A stretch of 64,000 bases of DNA from the NCBI RefSeq assembly GCF_009601685.2, contig NZ_CP045701.2, forward strand, positions 6,513,562-6,577,561. The letters run 5' to 3'. Under the pieces are notes generated by a model, which was not told where the DNA came from, did no database searches, and was given only the letters and a program-made list of their open reading frames with translations. Below, one piece after another: positions 34,746-43,244 of the stretch (the stretch's first letter is position 1; each line of letters opens with the position of its first letter). This stretch comes from Pseudomonas brassicacearum (GTDB lineage: Bacteria; Pseudomonadota; Gammaproteobacteria; Pseudomonadales; Pseudomonadaceae). The position numbers were made by a program, and so were the translations under genes.

Positions 34746-35442
34746 CACAGCCCCCGCACGCGGTTATCTGCACACCATCGATCTCTGTGTGCTGCGCTTC
34801 TGCCGGGAAACCCAGGCGCTGGAAATCCTCCTGAACCGACGGGAAGCCGAGCCGTTCGCCGGCCATTGGGCGCTGCCCGGGATCGTGGTCAATGGTGACG
34901 TCGAAGATCTCACGCTGAACGACGCCGTGGAGCGTTTGCGCAACTCAAACAAGGTAGGCATGCCGCTGGCCTGGATCGAACAGGTCGGTACCGTCGGCGA
35001 CGCGTTCCGCGATCCGCGCTGCTGGTCCTCCTCGACGTTCTACCTGGCGATTGTCAGCGATGCAGTCCAGCTCGCCGAACACCAGGGGTTTTTTCCGCTC
35101 AAGGATGTGGCCGACGCCTCGATCAAACTCCCTTTCGACCACAACAGTCTGGTGGCTGCTGTACAGGAGCGGTTGTTGTCCAAAGCCCTCTACAGCAGCC
35201 TGCCGCTGATGTTCCTGGGCCCGGAATTCAGCGCGCCGCAAGCGGTGAGCATTTTCTCCGTGGTGCTCGATCGTCCGGTGCTCAAGACCAGCATGCGCCA
35301 GCGTTTGCTGAAGATGACCGAGGCGGGTTATTTGCAAGAAACCGGTCGCAAAAAAAGCGGCGAAGGCGGCCGGCCGCAACGCACGGTGGAGAATCTCAAA
35401 CCGACCAGCGTTTATCTTTTTGATCGTTGTTTTCTGGAGTGA
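34735..35442 (+). CDS. nrtR: NrtR, Nudix-type repressor of NAD metabolism
   Basis: 235 residues from ATG 34735; an in-frame ATG at 34705 would add 10 and overlap nadD2 further. An N-terminal Nudix fold (VLRFCRETQALEILLNRREAEPFAGHWALPGIVVNGD) is followed by a C-terminal winged helix (KTSMRQRLLKMTEAGYLQETGRKKSGEGGRPQRTVENLKP). The Nudix box is degenerate (no GX5EX7REUXEEXGU), as in non-catalytic ADP-ribose-sensing repressors. It should bind the two operators at 34035 and 34157 and be released by ADP-ribose. Gene order nrtR-nadD2 // pncA-pncB-nadE matches other pseudomonads. Confidence 0.93.
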   Translation: MPTSTAPARGYLHTIDLCVLRFCRETQALEILLNRREAEPFAGHWALPGIVVNGDVEDLTLNDAVERLRNSNKVGMPLAWIEQVGTVGDAFRDPRCWSSSTFYLAIVSDAVQLAEHQGFFPLKDVADASIKLPFDHNSLVAAVQERLLSKALYSSLPLMFLGPEFSAPQAVSIFSVVLDRPVLKTSMRQRLLKMTEAGYLQETGRKKSGEGGRPQRTVENLKPTSVYLFDRCFLE

Positions 35443-35516
35443 CTTGTGCGTGCGGCCAGCACATCTTCCTGCCCCCGACCCCAAAGGCTAGGGGCTCTGC
35501 CGGATTCGAGAACAGC

Positions 35517-36674
35517 TTAGGAGAGGCCTTCGAGCAATCCGGCCTCACCCAGCAGGTCCACGATGACATGCTCATCAACCGCGTAGACACCACGAGAGGC
35601 TTTCCAGACCAGCTTCTTTTCCTGAAGGGCTATGAGTGCTTGCTGAACACCCGGCACTTCGACCTTTATATCGCGCTCTGCGATACCGGCCTGCTCCATC
35701 GCTTTCGCGTAGAGCTCCATGGTAGGTGCCTCGAAGGGCGCATAGTTATCGCCTTTGGCACTCATGACGCGGATAACGGCGGACTGAATAGGGGTCAGGC
35801 TATGAATAACTTTCTTAAGGTTTGCATTGAGCTCATCAGCTTGCGCCCGAACCAACAATGCGAATCGCTCGGGGATGGTTGCAGGGTCCAACGCAAAATC
35901 GAACCTGATCTCATCTGCGGCGGCACCTAGCAACTCAGGTCGATAACCACTCTCCCTGAACAACTCGAACACATTAAAGGGATCGAGCGGATGGGCGAGG
36001 TCGATATTCGCGCAGAACCAGTTGATGAACTCTTGATCCAGGGTTGGAAATTGAACCATGGAGGCCCCAAAGAAAGCTTGGTCCTTACTGTTTCGGAGCA
36101 TGGCGAGCTTGTCCCGGTTCGATCCGGTGCACACGATGCGCAGACCATGGTGCTTCGAACTGTTGAGTTCATCCCTTGCCGCTTTCAGTGCGAAAAGCGC
36201 AGCAACGCCTTCATCCGTGGTGATCGCATGTTGAGCTTCGTCGATCATCAGGACGATGATCTTCTTCGACTCATCCGAAAGCGCCGCAAGCGCGGTGGTC
36301 AAGTCGATGTCCTTGCCCAGCCCAATCTTGTCCAGACTGAAACTCAGGCCGCCGACCGTCACCTTCTCCATACCAGCACTTTTCGCCAGACGGGTTACGA
36401 ATCCTTCGCTCTGGCCAAAGGCTTCTCGGACAGCCTCTACGATGACCAAGCCAGGATCTTTCGTCAGGTCTTTCCAAAGATCGGCATACAGTACGATCGC
36501 TCCTGCTGCCTCCAATGCTGGCCGCAAATCTTCTCGAGCGAAGGTGGACTTTCCCGTACGCCGAGGAGCAGCCAGAAAGACGCCCGAACTGGCAGCGCTA
36601 CCAATGGCAACCTGCATGATCAGTTTTGATAGGCGGGCAGCCAAAACGGGACGGTGGTAAACGATCTCGACCAT
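35517..36674 (-). CDS. Orphan AAA-type ATP-binding protein, function unknown
   Basis: 385 residues. Walker A is A36-P-R-R-T-G-K-S-T44, with the first Gly replaced; Walker B is VLMIDEAQH (D145-E146-A-Q-H149), and a sensor-1 Asn lies in CTGSN (183-186). The DEAQH form occurs in AAA_22-like ATPases such as ExeA, MuB and TnsC/TniB. The C-terminal half (LTPIQSAVIRVMSAKGDNYAPFEAPTMELYAKAMEQAGIAERDIKVEVPGVQQALIALQEKKLVWKASRGVYAVDEH) resembles a winged helix. No transposase or partner gene flanks it. It is AT-richer than its neighbours, suggesting transfer. Six phased TATAGA repeats stand upstream. Confidence 0.75.
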   Translation of the reverse strand: MVEIVYHRPVLAARLSKLIMQVAIGSAASSGVFLAAPRRTGKSTFAREDLRPALEAAGAIVLYADLWKDLTKDPGLVIVEAVREAFGQSEGFVTRLAKSAGMEKVTVGGLSFSLDKIGLGKDIDLTTALAALSDESKKIIVLMIDEAQHAITTDEGVAALFALKAARDELNSSKHHGLRIVCTGSNRDKLAMLRNSKDQAFFGASMVQFPTLDQEFINWFCANIDLAHPLDPFNVFELFRESGYRPELLGAAADEIRFDFALDPATIPERFALLVRAQADELNANLKKVIHSLTPIQSAVIRVMSAKGDNYAPFEAPTMELYAKAMEQAGIAERDIKVEVPGVQQALIALQEKKLVWKASRGVYAVDEHVIVDLLGEAGLLEGLS

Positions 36675-36695
36675 TGGGAACCTCTGGCGGGATTC

Positions 36696-36789
36696 TATAG
36701 AAAATTATAGAGCGACTATAGATCAATTATTTTTAAGAGACGCCGAGTTCTCATTGGCAATTTATAGACAATTATAGAGGGACTATAGA
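36696..36789. repeat. Two triplets of helically phased TATAGA repeats (iteron-like)
   Basis: TATAGA occurs at 36696, 36706 and 36717, and again at 36763, 36773 and 36784. Both triplets use steps of 10 and 11 bases, about one helical turn, and start 67 bases apart. The near triplet ends 22-48 bases upstream of the AAA ATPase start, in its promoter region. It resembles a cooperative protein-binding array such as an autoregulatory operator or iteron. Confidence 0.8.
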
Positions 36790-37034
36790 CCGATCAACCT
36801 GAACCCGCCCAGCGCTAGTTTTTCCGATCCCGAAAGCTGTTGACGGTTGTAGCGTTGTCGCTTCAATTCATGTAATTGCTCTTGCAAGGCTTGGTAACGC
36901 TGCCAGCCATCGGCCACCAGTTGCAATGAATGCTGTTGTTTTCTAGCGGTTTCCAGCTTTTGGTGAATGTCGGTCAGATCATCATATGAAAATATTTTTT
37001 CATAATTGCGAGAATAATCGAGAAATACCTCCAG
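36783..37034 (-). other. Unannotated 83-codon frame, possible gene or C-terminal remnant
   Basis: Immediately after the TGA of the FAD oxidoreductase and in the same frame, the minus strand is open to TAG at 36783-36785. The translation is coiled-coil-like: DDLTDIHQKLETARKQQHSL, then QLVADGWQRYQALQEQLHEL, then KRQRYNRQQLSGSEKLALGG. There is no ATG, GTG or usable TTG near the front (CTG or ATT only), so it is either the tail of a truncated gene or a chance frame. Codons are AT-rich. Its stop overlaps the distal TATAGA unit. I do not recognise the family. Confidence 0.4.
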
Positions 37035-38471
37035 TCACTCCAGCCCGACGCTGAAAACCTTGCCGGGGTTCATCAGCCCGGCCGGGTCCAGCGTGCGCTT
37101 GATGGCACGCATCAGCTCCATCTCCAGAGGGTCCTTGAAGCGCACCGCCGCGTCCGGTTTGGCCTGCCCCAGCCCATGTTCGGCACTGATGCTGCCGTTG
37201 AAGGTGCTCGTCATCCGGTAGATGACTTGCATGATCGCGTGTTCGCGGGCCTTGAACGATGCGTCCGCATCGCCGACCGGCTTGCTGATGTTGTAGTGCA
37301 GGTTGCCGTCGCCCATGTGGCCATAGGAAACGATGCGCACGCCCGGGAAATCCTGTTGCAGGGCCTTGTCGGTGCGTTCAATGAATTCCGGGATCCGACT
37401 CACAGGCACGCTGATGTCGTGCTTGAGGCTGGGGCCTTCATGATTCTGCGCCTCGGAAATACCTTCGCGCAGCGCCCATAGCGCCGCGGCCTGTGCCTGG
37501 CTGCTGGCCAATACCGCATCGATGACCCAACCGTGCTCGAAGGCCTGGGCCAGGCCGTTTTCAAGCAACAGCGTCAAGGGCGCGTCGGGCACCGTGTCGC
37601 GCAGCTCGATCAAGGCGTACCAAGGGTGCTTCGTTTCCAGCGGATCAGTGCAGCCGGTCACATGGTCCAGGACAAAGTCCAGGCTCTGGCGCGACATCAT
37701 CTCGAAGCCCGTCAGGCGGTCGGCGCACAAGCTGCGAACATGACCGATCAAGTCCACCGCGGCCTGCGGCGAAGGCAGCGCGACCCAAGCAGTCGCCGTG
37801 CTGTGGGTCGCCGGAAACAGTTTCAGCACCGCAGCGGTGATGATGCCGAGCGTGCCCTCCGAGCCGATAAACAGATGCTTGAGATCGTAGCCGGTGTTGT
37901 CTTTACGCAAGCCCCGCAAACCGTTCCAGACGCGCCCGTCAGGCAGCACCACTTCCAGGCCGAGGGTCAGCTCACGCATGTTGCCGTAGCGCAACACAGC
38001 CGTGCCGCCGGCATTGGTCGCCAGGTTGCCGCCCACCGTGCAGCTGCCCTCGGCCCCCAGCGATAGAGGGAACAGGCGTCCGGCCTGACTGGCAGCATCC
38101 TGTAGCTGCTGCAGTATCACCCCGGCCTCCACCGTGATGGTTTCATTGGCCAGGTCGAGTTCACGGATGCGCTTCATCCGGCTCAAGGACAGCACCACCT
38201 GTCGACCGGAAGCGTCCGGAATCGATCCGCCGCACAACCCGGTGTTGCCCCCTTGGGGCACCAGCGCCACCCCGGCGTCATGGCAGAGCCGCACCACCGC
38301 CGCCACTTCCTCGGTGCTGCCAGGACGCACCACCAACGCGGCCAAGCCTTGATAAGCGTTGCGCCAATCGGTCAGGTAGCCCTGCATGAGTTCGGGATCG
38401 CGCACCAGCCCGGCGGGACCGACCAAACGCTCGATATTTTCGATCAACTCCTGACTCAACAGCGACGACAT
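37035..38471 (-). CDS. FAD-binding oxidoreductase (D-2-hydroxyacid dehydrogenase/GlcD type)
   Basis: 478 residues. The PCMH FAD-binding domain has VVPQGGNTGLCGGSIPD-like LVPQGGNTGLCGGS, LGAEGSCTVGGNLATNAGGTAVLRYGNMRELTLGLEVVLPDG and GSEGTLGIITAAVLKLFP; the C-terminal FAD-oxidase domain shows the metal-binding YGHMGDGNLHYNIS and EHGLGQAK. This is the group of D-2-hydroxyglutarate/D-lactate dehydrogenases. As the last gene of the talarate/galactarate operon it may oxidise a hydroxy-acid from that pathway; substrate not readable from sequence. Confidence 0.88.
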   Translation of the reverse strand: MSSLLSQELIENIERLVGPAGLVRDPELMQGYLTDWRNAYQGLAALVVRPGSTEEVAAVVRLCHDAGVALVPQGGNTGLCGGSIPDASGRQVVLSLSRMKRIRELDLANETITVEAGVILQQLQDAASQAGRLFPLSLGAEGSCTVGGNLATNAGGTAVLRYGNMRELTLGLEVVLPDGRVWNGLRGLRKDNTGYDLKHLFIGSEGTLGIITAAVLKLFPATHSTATAWVALPSPQAAVDLIGHVRSLCADRLTGFEMMSRQSLDFVLDHVTGCTDPLETKHPWYALIELRDTVPDAPLTLLLENGLAQAFEHGWVIDAVLASSQAQAAALWALREGISEAQNHEGPSLKHDISVPVSRIPEFIERTDKALQQDFPGVRIVSYGHMGDGNLHYNISKPVGDADASFKAREHAIMQVIYRMTSTFNGSISAEHGLGQAKPDAAVRFKDPLEMELMRAIKRTLDPAGLMNPGKVFSVGLE

Positions 38472-38480
38472 CGTACCTCC

Positions 38481-39638
38481 TCACGCACGCTGGCCAATCT
38501 CGACCTGTTGCGCAGTCCAACCGGCGACTTGGTCGCTGAGCGACAGGCCAAGCCCTGGCCGGGTCGGCACGAGCATGCGTCCGTCCCGGGTTTGCATACG
38601 CTCGTTGAACAGCGGCTCCAACCATTCGAAATGCTCGACCCAGGGCTCGCGGCTATAGGTGGCAGCCAAATGGATGTGCAACTCCATGGCGAAATGCGGC
38701 GCGATCATCAGCCCCGCTTGCTCGGCCAATGCCTGGACCTTGAGGTAAGGGGTAATGCCGCCAACACGGGGCGCGTCGGGCATCAGGTAATCGGCCGCGC
38801 GCAGCTTGATGAACTCCCAGTGCTCGGCAACGCTGGTGAGCATTTCACCGGTCGCGATCGGTGTATCGAATTGCAGCGCCAGCGCGGCATGTCCTTCGGC
38901 GTCATAGCAATCGAGCGGTTCCTCGATCCAGACCAGGTTGTACTGTTCCAGCTGGCGGCACATGCGCTGCGCCGTGGGCCGATCCCATTGCTGGTTGGCG
39001 TCGACCATCAGCGGAAAGGCATCGCCCAGGTGTTTGCGAATACTGCTGACACGGTGCAGATCCAGCGCCTGGTCTGGCTGGCCGACCTTGAGCTTGATCC
39101 CACCGATGCCCTTCTCTCGGGAGATATCGGTATTGATCATCAACTGATCGAGCGGCGTGTGCAGGAACCCGCCGGAGGTGTTGTAGCACTGGACCGAATC
39201 ACGATGGGCGCCGAGCAGACGGGCCAGGGACAGATTGGCCCGCTTGGCCTTCAGGTCCCACAGGGCGACATCGAATGCGCCGATGGCTTGTGTTGCCAGG
39301 CCGCTGCGCCCCACCGAGGCGCCGGCCCAGCAGAGCTTGTCCCAGAGCTTTGAAATATCGCTGGGGTTTTCACCGATGAGCGTGGGGGCGATTTCCTGGG
39401 CGTGGGCAAATTGCCCAGGCCCACCGGCGCGCTTGGAATAACTGAAACCCAGGCCGCGGTGGCCGTCTCTGGTTTCAATTTCCACGAACAACATGGCGAT
39501 TTCGGTCATTGGCTTTTGCCGACCGGTCAGCACCTTGGCATCGCTGATGGGATTGGCCAGCGGTAGAAATACCGACGCTATGCGCAGCCAACTGATGCGG
39601 TCGTCGTCGGCTGACGGAAGAGGGGTCGGGCTTGACAT
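38481..39638 (-). CDS. L-talarate/galactarate dehydratase (enolase superfamily)
   Basis: 385 residues from ATG 39638 behind GGAGG. The sequence follows the Salmonella L-talarate/galactarate dehydratase closely (LANPISDAKVLTGRQKP, SKRAGGPG, CYNTSGGFLHTPLDQL, GIGGIKLKVGQP with catalytic KxK, LMVDANQQWD, IEEPLD, TPIATGEMLTS, APHFAMELHIHLAATY). It removes water from galactarate or L-talarate to a 2-keto-3-deoxy-glucarate-type product in sugar-acid catabolism. It is downstream of a tripartite tricarboxylate-type transporter, which should import its substrate. Confidence 0.9.
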   Translation of the reverse strand: MSSPTPLPSADDDRISWLRIASVFLPLANPISDAKVLTGRQKPMTEIAMLFVEIETRDGHRGLGFSYSKRAGGPGQFAHAQEIAPTLIGENPSDISKLWDKLCWAGASVGRSGLATQAIGAFDVALWDLKAKRANLSLARLLGAHRDSVQCYNTSGGFLHTPLDQLMINTDISREKGIGGIKLKVGQPDQALDLHRVSSIRKHLGDAFPLMVDANQQWDRPTAQRMCRQLEQYNLVWIEEPLDCYDAEGHAALALQFDTPIATGEMLTSVAEHWEFIKLRAADYLMPDAPRVGGITPYLKVQALAEQAGLMIAPHFAMELHIHLAATYSREPWVEHFEWLEPLFNERMQTRDGRMLVPTRPGLGLSLSDQVAGWTAQQVEIGQRA

Positions 39639-39656
39639 GGCAGTCCTCCGGTTCGA

Positions 39657-39686
39657 CCGGCGCAATGCAAGATTGCATTGCGCCGG
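39657..39686 (-). other. Intercistronic perfect hairpin between tctA and the dehydratase
   Basis: CCGGCGCAATGCAA and TTGCATTGCGCCGG pair as a 14-bp perfect stem with a two-base spacer. No T-run follows on the minus strand, so it is more likely a transcript-stabilising or attenuating element than a full terminator. Confidence 0.75.
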
Positions 39687-39709
39687 CCAAAACCATGGGT
39701 TGAGCTGAA

Positions 39710-41230
39710 TCAGCTGCGCATCAGTTCAATGGCAGCGCTCTTCTTGTGACGGATCACGGTCACCAGGTGCCAGGAGACAGACACCGCGGCGAGGGCCAGG
39801 AAAGCGGCCGAGATGGGAGTGGTCAGGAAACCGCTGAAGTTGCCATCGGACAGCATAAGGCCGCGTCGCAGGTTGGTTTCCGCCATCGGCCCCAGGATGA
39901 AGCCGATGATGAACGGTGCAATTGGCAGACCGCTTTTGACGAATCCGTAGCCCAGCAAGCCAAACAGCAATACCGCCCAGACATCGAAGATCCGGCTGTT
40001 CAAGCCAAAAGCCCCGACCACGCACAACACCAGGATGATGGGCAGCAGGATGTGCTTGGGCACCGCCAGCAATTTGATGAACATGCGCAGGCCGTAGAAC
40101 TCGAGTACCAGCATGAACACCGAAGCCAGGATCAGCGCAGCAAAGATTGTGTAGACCAGCGGCGCCTGGCTGATAAACAGCAGGGGGCCGGGCTGGATGC
40201 CATGGATCATGAAACCGCCCAACAGGACAGCCGTGGTGGTATCACCAGGAATACCCAGGGTCAGCAGCGGGATCATCGCGCCGCCGATACCGGCGTTGTT
40301 TGCCGTTTCACTGGCAACCACGCCATCGATCGTACCTTTGCCGAATTCCTCCGGATGCTTCGATCGTTTCTTGGCTGCGATGTAAGAGACGATATTCGAC
40401 GTACCGGCACCGATGCCCGGCAGGATGCCGATGCCCAGGCCAATCAGCGATGAACGGGTGGCGTTCGGGAGTTGGCCGACAAATTCCTTCATCGAGAAAC
40501 CAAAACCTTTTACGCCTTTCATACTGACGTTCTGCGGTTTGGCCCGGTGACTCAGGCGCGCGCTTTCAGCGAACTTCAGCACTTCGGCGACTGCGAACAT
40601 ACCGATCATGACGGTGAGCATGGCGAAGCCGCCATTGAGGCTCGGCAGATCAAAGGTGAAGCGGCGAATGGCTTCGACCGGGGCGATCCCCACAGTGGAG
40701 AAGGCAAAGCCCAGGACACCGGCAAACAAGCCTTTGACCAGCGAGCCGGTGGACAGCGTGGCGATCAACGTCAGCGAGAAAATCGCAATGGAAAAGTATT
40801 CGTGCGGACCAAAGCTCAGGGCCAGTTCAGCCAGGATCGGGGCGATGAACATCAGCGCGGCGATGCTGAAAATCGTCCCCAGGAAAGAAAACACCACACC
40901 AACGCCCAAGGCCTTGACGCCCAGGCCCTTCTTCATCAGCGGCCAACCATCGAATGTCGTGGCGATGGAGGCCGGCGTTCCCGGTATGTTGAGCAATATC
41001 GCCGATATCAACCCTCCCGAGGTGGCACCGACAAACAGCGCGACCAGCAGCGCCAGGCCAGGGCCAGGGCCCATCGAATAAGTCAGCGGCAAACAGAGTG
41101 CGATAGCCATGGTGGCCGAGAGGCCGGGCACCGCACCAAAAACAATACCCACCGCCACGCCAAGGGCAATGAGGACAAAGACGTAGGGGGTGAGAACGGC
41201 ACCGAAGCCTTGCTGCATAAGTTCAATCAT
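39710..41230 (-). CDS. tctA: Tripartite tricarboxylate transporter, large permease (TctA)
   Basis: 506 residues with about 11-12 membrane spans. Family motifs are GVAVGIVFGAVPGLSATMAIALCLPLTYSM, VALFVGATSGGLISAILLNIPGTPASIATTFDGWPL, GILPGIGAGTSNIVSYIAAKKRSKHPEEFGKG and IPGDTTTAVLLGGFMIHGIQPGP. It forms the translocation pathway for a carboxylate, here probably galactarate, talarate or glucarate. Nine bases after tctB. Confidence 0.95.
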   Translation of the reverse strand: MIELMQQGFGAVLTPYVFVLIALGVAVGIVFGAVPGLSATMAIALCLPLTYSMGPGPGLALLVALFVGATSGGLISAILLNIPGTPASIATTFDGWPLMKKGLGVKALGVGVVFSFLGTIFSIAALMFIAPILAELALSFGPHEYFSIAIFSLTLIATLSTGSLVKGLFAGVLGFAFSTVGIAPVEAIRRFTFDLPSLNGGFAMLTVMIGMFAVAEVLKFAESARLSHRAKPQNVSMKGVKGFGFSMKEFVGQLPNATRSSLIGLGIGILPGIGAGTSNIVSYIAAKKRSKHPEEFGKGTIDGVVASETANNAGIGGAMIPLLTLGIPGDTTTAVLLGGFMIHGIQPGPLLFISQAPLVYTIFAALILASVFMLVLEFYGLRMFIKLLAVPKHILLPIILVLCVVGAFGLNSRIFDVWAVLLFGLLGYGFVKSGLPIAPFIIGFILGPMAETNLRRGLMLSDGNFSGFLTTPISAAFLALAAVSVSWHLVTVIRHKKSAAIELMRS

Positions 41231-41239
41231 GGCCGTCCC

Positions 41240-41713
41240 CTAGAAATCCAATAAACCGACCGGCAGGAGCAAGTCGAAGCCATGGCGAAAAATGTAAAAA
41301 ATCAAGACCGCGGAAATGATCGATATCAGCGCGTACAGGGGATGCTTGACCTTCTGGTCAGCGGGAGTCAAAACGATGAACTGAGCGTAGAGAAAAAGCA
41401 CGGTCATGATCACGAAACCCACGGTCTCCAGCAACGCTGTAAAAACCAGCACCAAGGCCAGGGATTTGATGACCGTTGGATAGTCAATCGACTCGGGCTT
41501 TTCGGCGGGCTCGGCCGTTTTGTCCGGCAGCTTTCGCCACGCCCACAATTGCAACGCACCCAACAGGCACAACGCGACAGCAAGTAACCAAGGCACGAAC
41601 GCGGCATCGACGAAACCACGACGCGGCAGGTTCAAGGTCAACACCAGATAAGCCACGCCGGCGCCGAGCATGGCCAGGCCGGTTAGCAGCTCGTTTCTTT
41701 TATAGGAATCCAT
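41240..41713 (-). CDS. tctB: Tripartite tricarboxylate transporter, small permease (TctB)
   Basis: 157 residues, four membrane spans (GLAMLGAGVAYLVLTLNLP, FVPWLLAVALCLLGALQLWAW, LALVLVFTALLETVGFVIMTVLFLYAQFIVL, LYALISIISAVLIFYIFRHGFDLLLP) and a short cytoplasmic Pro/Glu loop. Small partner of TctA in the same operon. Confidence 0.93.
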   Translation of the reverse strand: MDSYKRNELLTGLAMLGAGVAYLVLTLNLPRRGFVDAAFVPWLLAVALCLLGALQLWAWRKLPDKTAEPAEKPESIDYPTVIKSLALVLVFTALLETVGFVIMTVLFLYAQFIVLTPADQKVKHPLYALISIISAVLIFYIFRHGFDLLLPVGLLDF

Positions 41714-41794
41714 ACCGGCTCCTCTTATTGGAAAGGACTGGGCGTCAGGTGCTTGCCGCCCACGCGGCGCACACCCGACCCCCGTTACGCAAAA

Positions 41795-42766
41795 TTACTT
41801 CCCTTTACGCATCTCGTCCTTGAACTCCATGAAGCTGTCGCGGGTCTTGCTCAAGGTGGCAATAGCTTCTTCGGTGCCCTGGAAGCTGACCGGCTGCTTG
41901 AAGGATTTTTTCAGCTCTTCGGCGTATTCCGGCTCTTCGGTGATTTTCTTCATGGTGTCGGCCATTTTCTTGACGATGGCCGGGTCCGTGCCTTTCGGGA
42001 AAGCGACGACATAAGGCTTGTCCAGAATCAGATCCACGCCTTGTTCCTTGAAGGTCTTCACATCGCCCAGCAACGCGTTGCGCTCGGCGTTGGGTTGGCC
42101 AAGGGCAGTCATCTTGCCGCTGGCAATGTAATCCTGGACCGAGCCGTAGCTGATGGCGCCCAGGTCGATGCGCTTGCCCAGCAAGGCAACGATTTTTTCG
42201 GACACCGTGCCGCTGTCGACCATTTTCAGTTTCACGCCGGCGAGCTTCTCGAACATCAAGCCTTGCAGGTGAGAGAAGTTGCCCATCTCGGTGCCGTAGG
42301 TGATGGTGCCGGGCTTGGCCTTGGCTTGTTTGATCAGTTGGTCAAGGCTGTCGATGCCCGAGCTTTTCGCCGAGACGAACACCGCGCCTTTGTCGACGCC
42401 AGCGATGCAGGAGATATCAAGCGCATCGAAGCGGTCCTCCGACAGCCCCGCGACCTCGTTGACGATCAGCTGGCCGGTATGGGTGAACAAGATGGTATTG
42501 CCATCCGGCGCCGCGTTTTTGACCGCATCGGCGGCAATCGTCCCACCCCCGCCGGCCATATTGGTCACCACCATGGATTTGCCGGTGAGCTTGGTGAAGT
42601 ACTTGGCCATCATCCGTGCGTTGAAATCGGTGTCACCGCCGGCGTTGGCAATCACCACCACCTGCACCGGACGGCTTGGCCAGTCGCTGGCGTCGGTGGC
42701 CATTGCCGTGCCAGCGGTCAGGCTCAGAAAAGAGGCGATCAAAGAGGCGCAGAGTGTTTTCTTCAT
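41795..42766 (-). CDS. tctC: Tripartite tricarboxylate transporter substrate-binding protein (TctC/Bug)
   Basis: 323 residues from ATG 42766 with signal peptide MKKTLCASLIASFLSLTAGTAMA. WPSRPVQVVVIANAGGDTDFNARMMAKYFTKLTGKSMVVTNMAGGGGTIAADAV is the usual Bug-family entry. The NAGGDTD loop takes the place of the PPGGxxD loop that contacts the carboxylate. TctC feeds TctBA. First gene of tctCBA-dehydratase-FAD oxidoreductase, with a palindromic operator about 270 bases upstream. An 81-base gap separates it from tctB, which has only weak pairing. Confidence 0.94.
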   Translation of the reverse strand: MKKTLCASLIASFLSLTAGTAMATDASDWPSRPVQVVVIANAGGDTDFNARMMAKYFTKLTGKSMVVTNMAGGGGTIAADAVKNAAPDGNTILFTHTGQLIVNEVAGLSEDRFDALDISCIAGVDKGAVFVSAKSSGIDSLDQLIKQAKAKPGTITYGTEMGNFSHLQGLMFEKLAGVKLKMVDSGTVSEKIVALLGKRIDLGAISYGSVQDYIASGKMTALGQPNAERNALLGDVKTFKEQGVDLILDKPYVVAFPKGTDPAIVKKMADTMKKITEEPEYAEELKKSFKQPVSFQGTEEAIATLSKTRDSFMEFKDEMRKGK

Positions 42767-43202
42767 TATTGTTCTCCAGGTGCTGCCATTCATTGTGGGT
42801 TTGAAGTTGCGCAAGAAACGAGCACGCCCAGCGCTAACGCCTGACGAGGCAAGCGTGCGGGCCTGAACGTTGGGATCGGGGAATTGGATAGCAGTTGCGA
42901 GCCGGCATGGGGCTTTTTGCAACGAGAGAAAGGTAGCTGGCGCCCTGCGATAACGCGTGGGACCGGTGACCTGCAAAATCGCTGGGCGGTAGATGTAGAA
43001 GACATGACTGCGCCTTTCGTTTTTATTATTTTCTATGTCATACGTTGTCGTATGACTTGATATCATCACCTCTGTCCCGTGTTGTCAATGCAGTTGTTCG
43101 GCGGCTTGCCCTGAATACGACGAACAGGGCCGGCCGACCCAGGCGCGAATGAGCTCGGTTCCCAGCCTGACCCGGCATGAAGTCTAGTCGCCCCTAAAAA
43201 AA
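42767..43202. other. Long non-coding gap upstream of tctC
   Basis: No convincing gene on either strand. It holds the perfect palindrome at 43037-43056 and an AT-rich patch (TTTTATTATTTTCTATG) that could include the tctC promoter. No regulator gene is found nearby. Confidence 0.7.
43037..43056. promoter_or_regulatory. Probable GntR/FadR-type operator of the tct operon
   Basis: GTCATACG-TTGT-CGTATGAC is a perfect 8-bp inverted repeat with a four-base centre. It sits in the AT-rich region 271 bases upstream of tctC. Sites of this form are typical of GntR-family sugar-acid regulators, but no such gene is in the window, so it would act from elsewhere. Confidence 0.65.
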
Positions 43203-43223
43203 AACCCCCTGAATCAGGGGGTT
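43203..43223 (-). terminator. Rho-independent terminator of glmR-glmS
   Basis: AACCCCCTGA / TCAGGGGGTT stem; on the minus strand it is followed by a run of T (complement of AAAAAAAA at 43197-43204). About 53 bases after the glmS stop. Confidence 0.92.
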
Positions 43224-43244
43224 GGTTTCTATCAGCGTTTCGGA

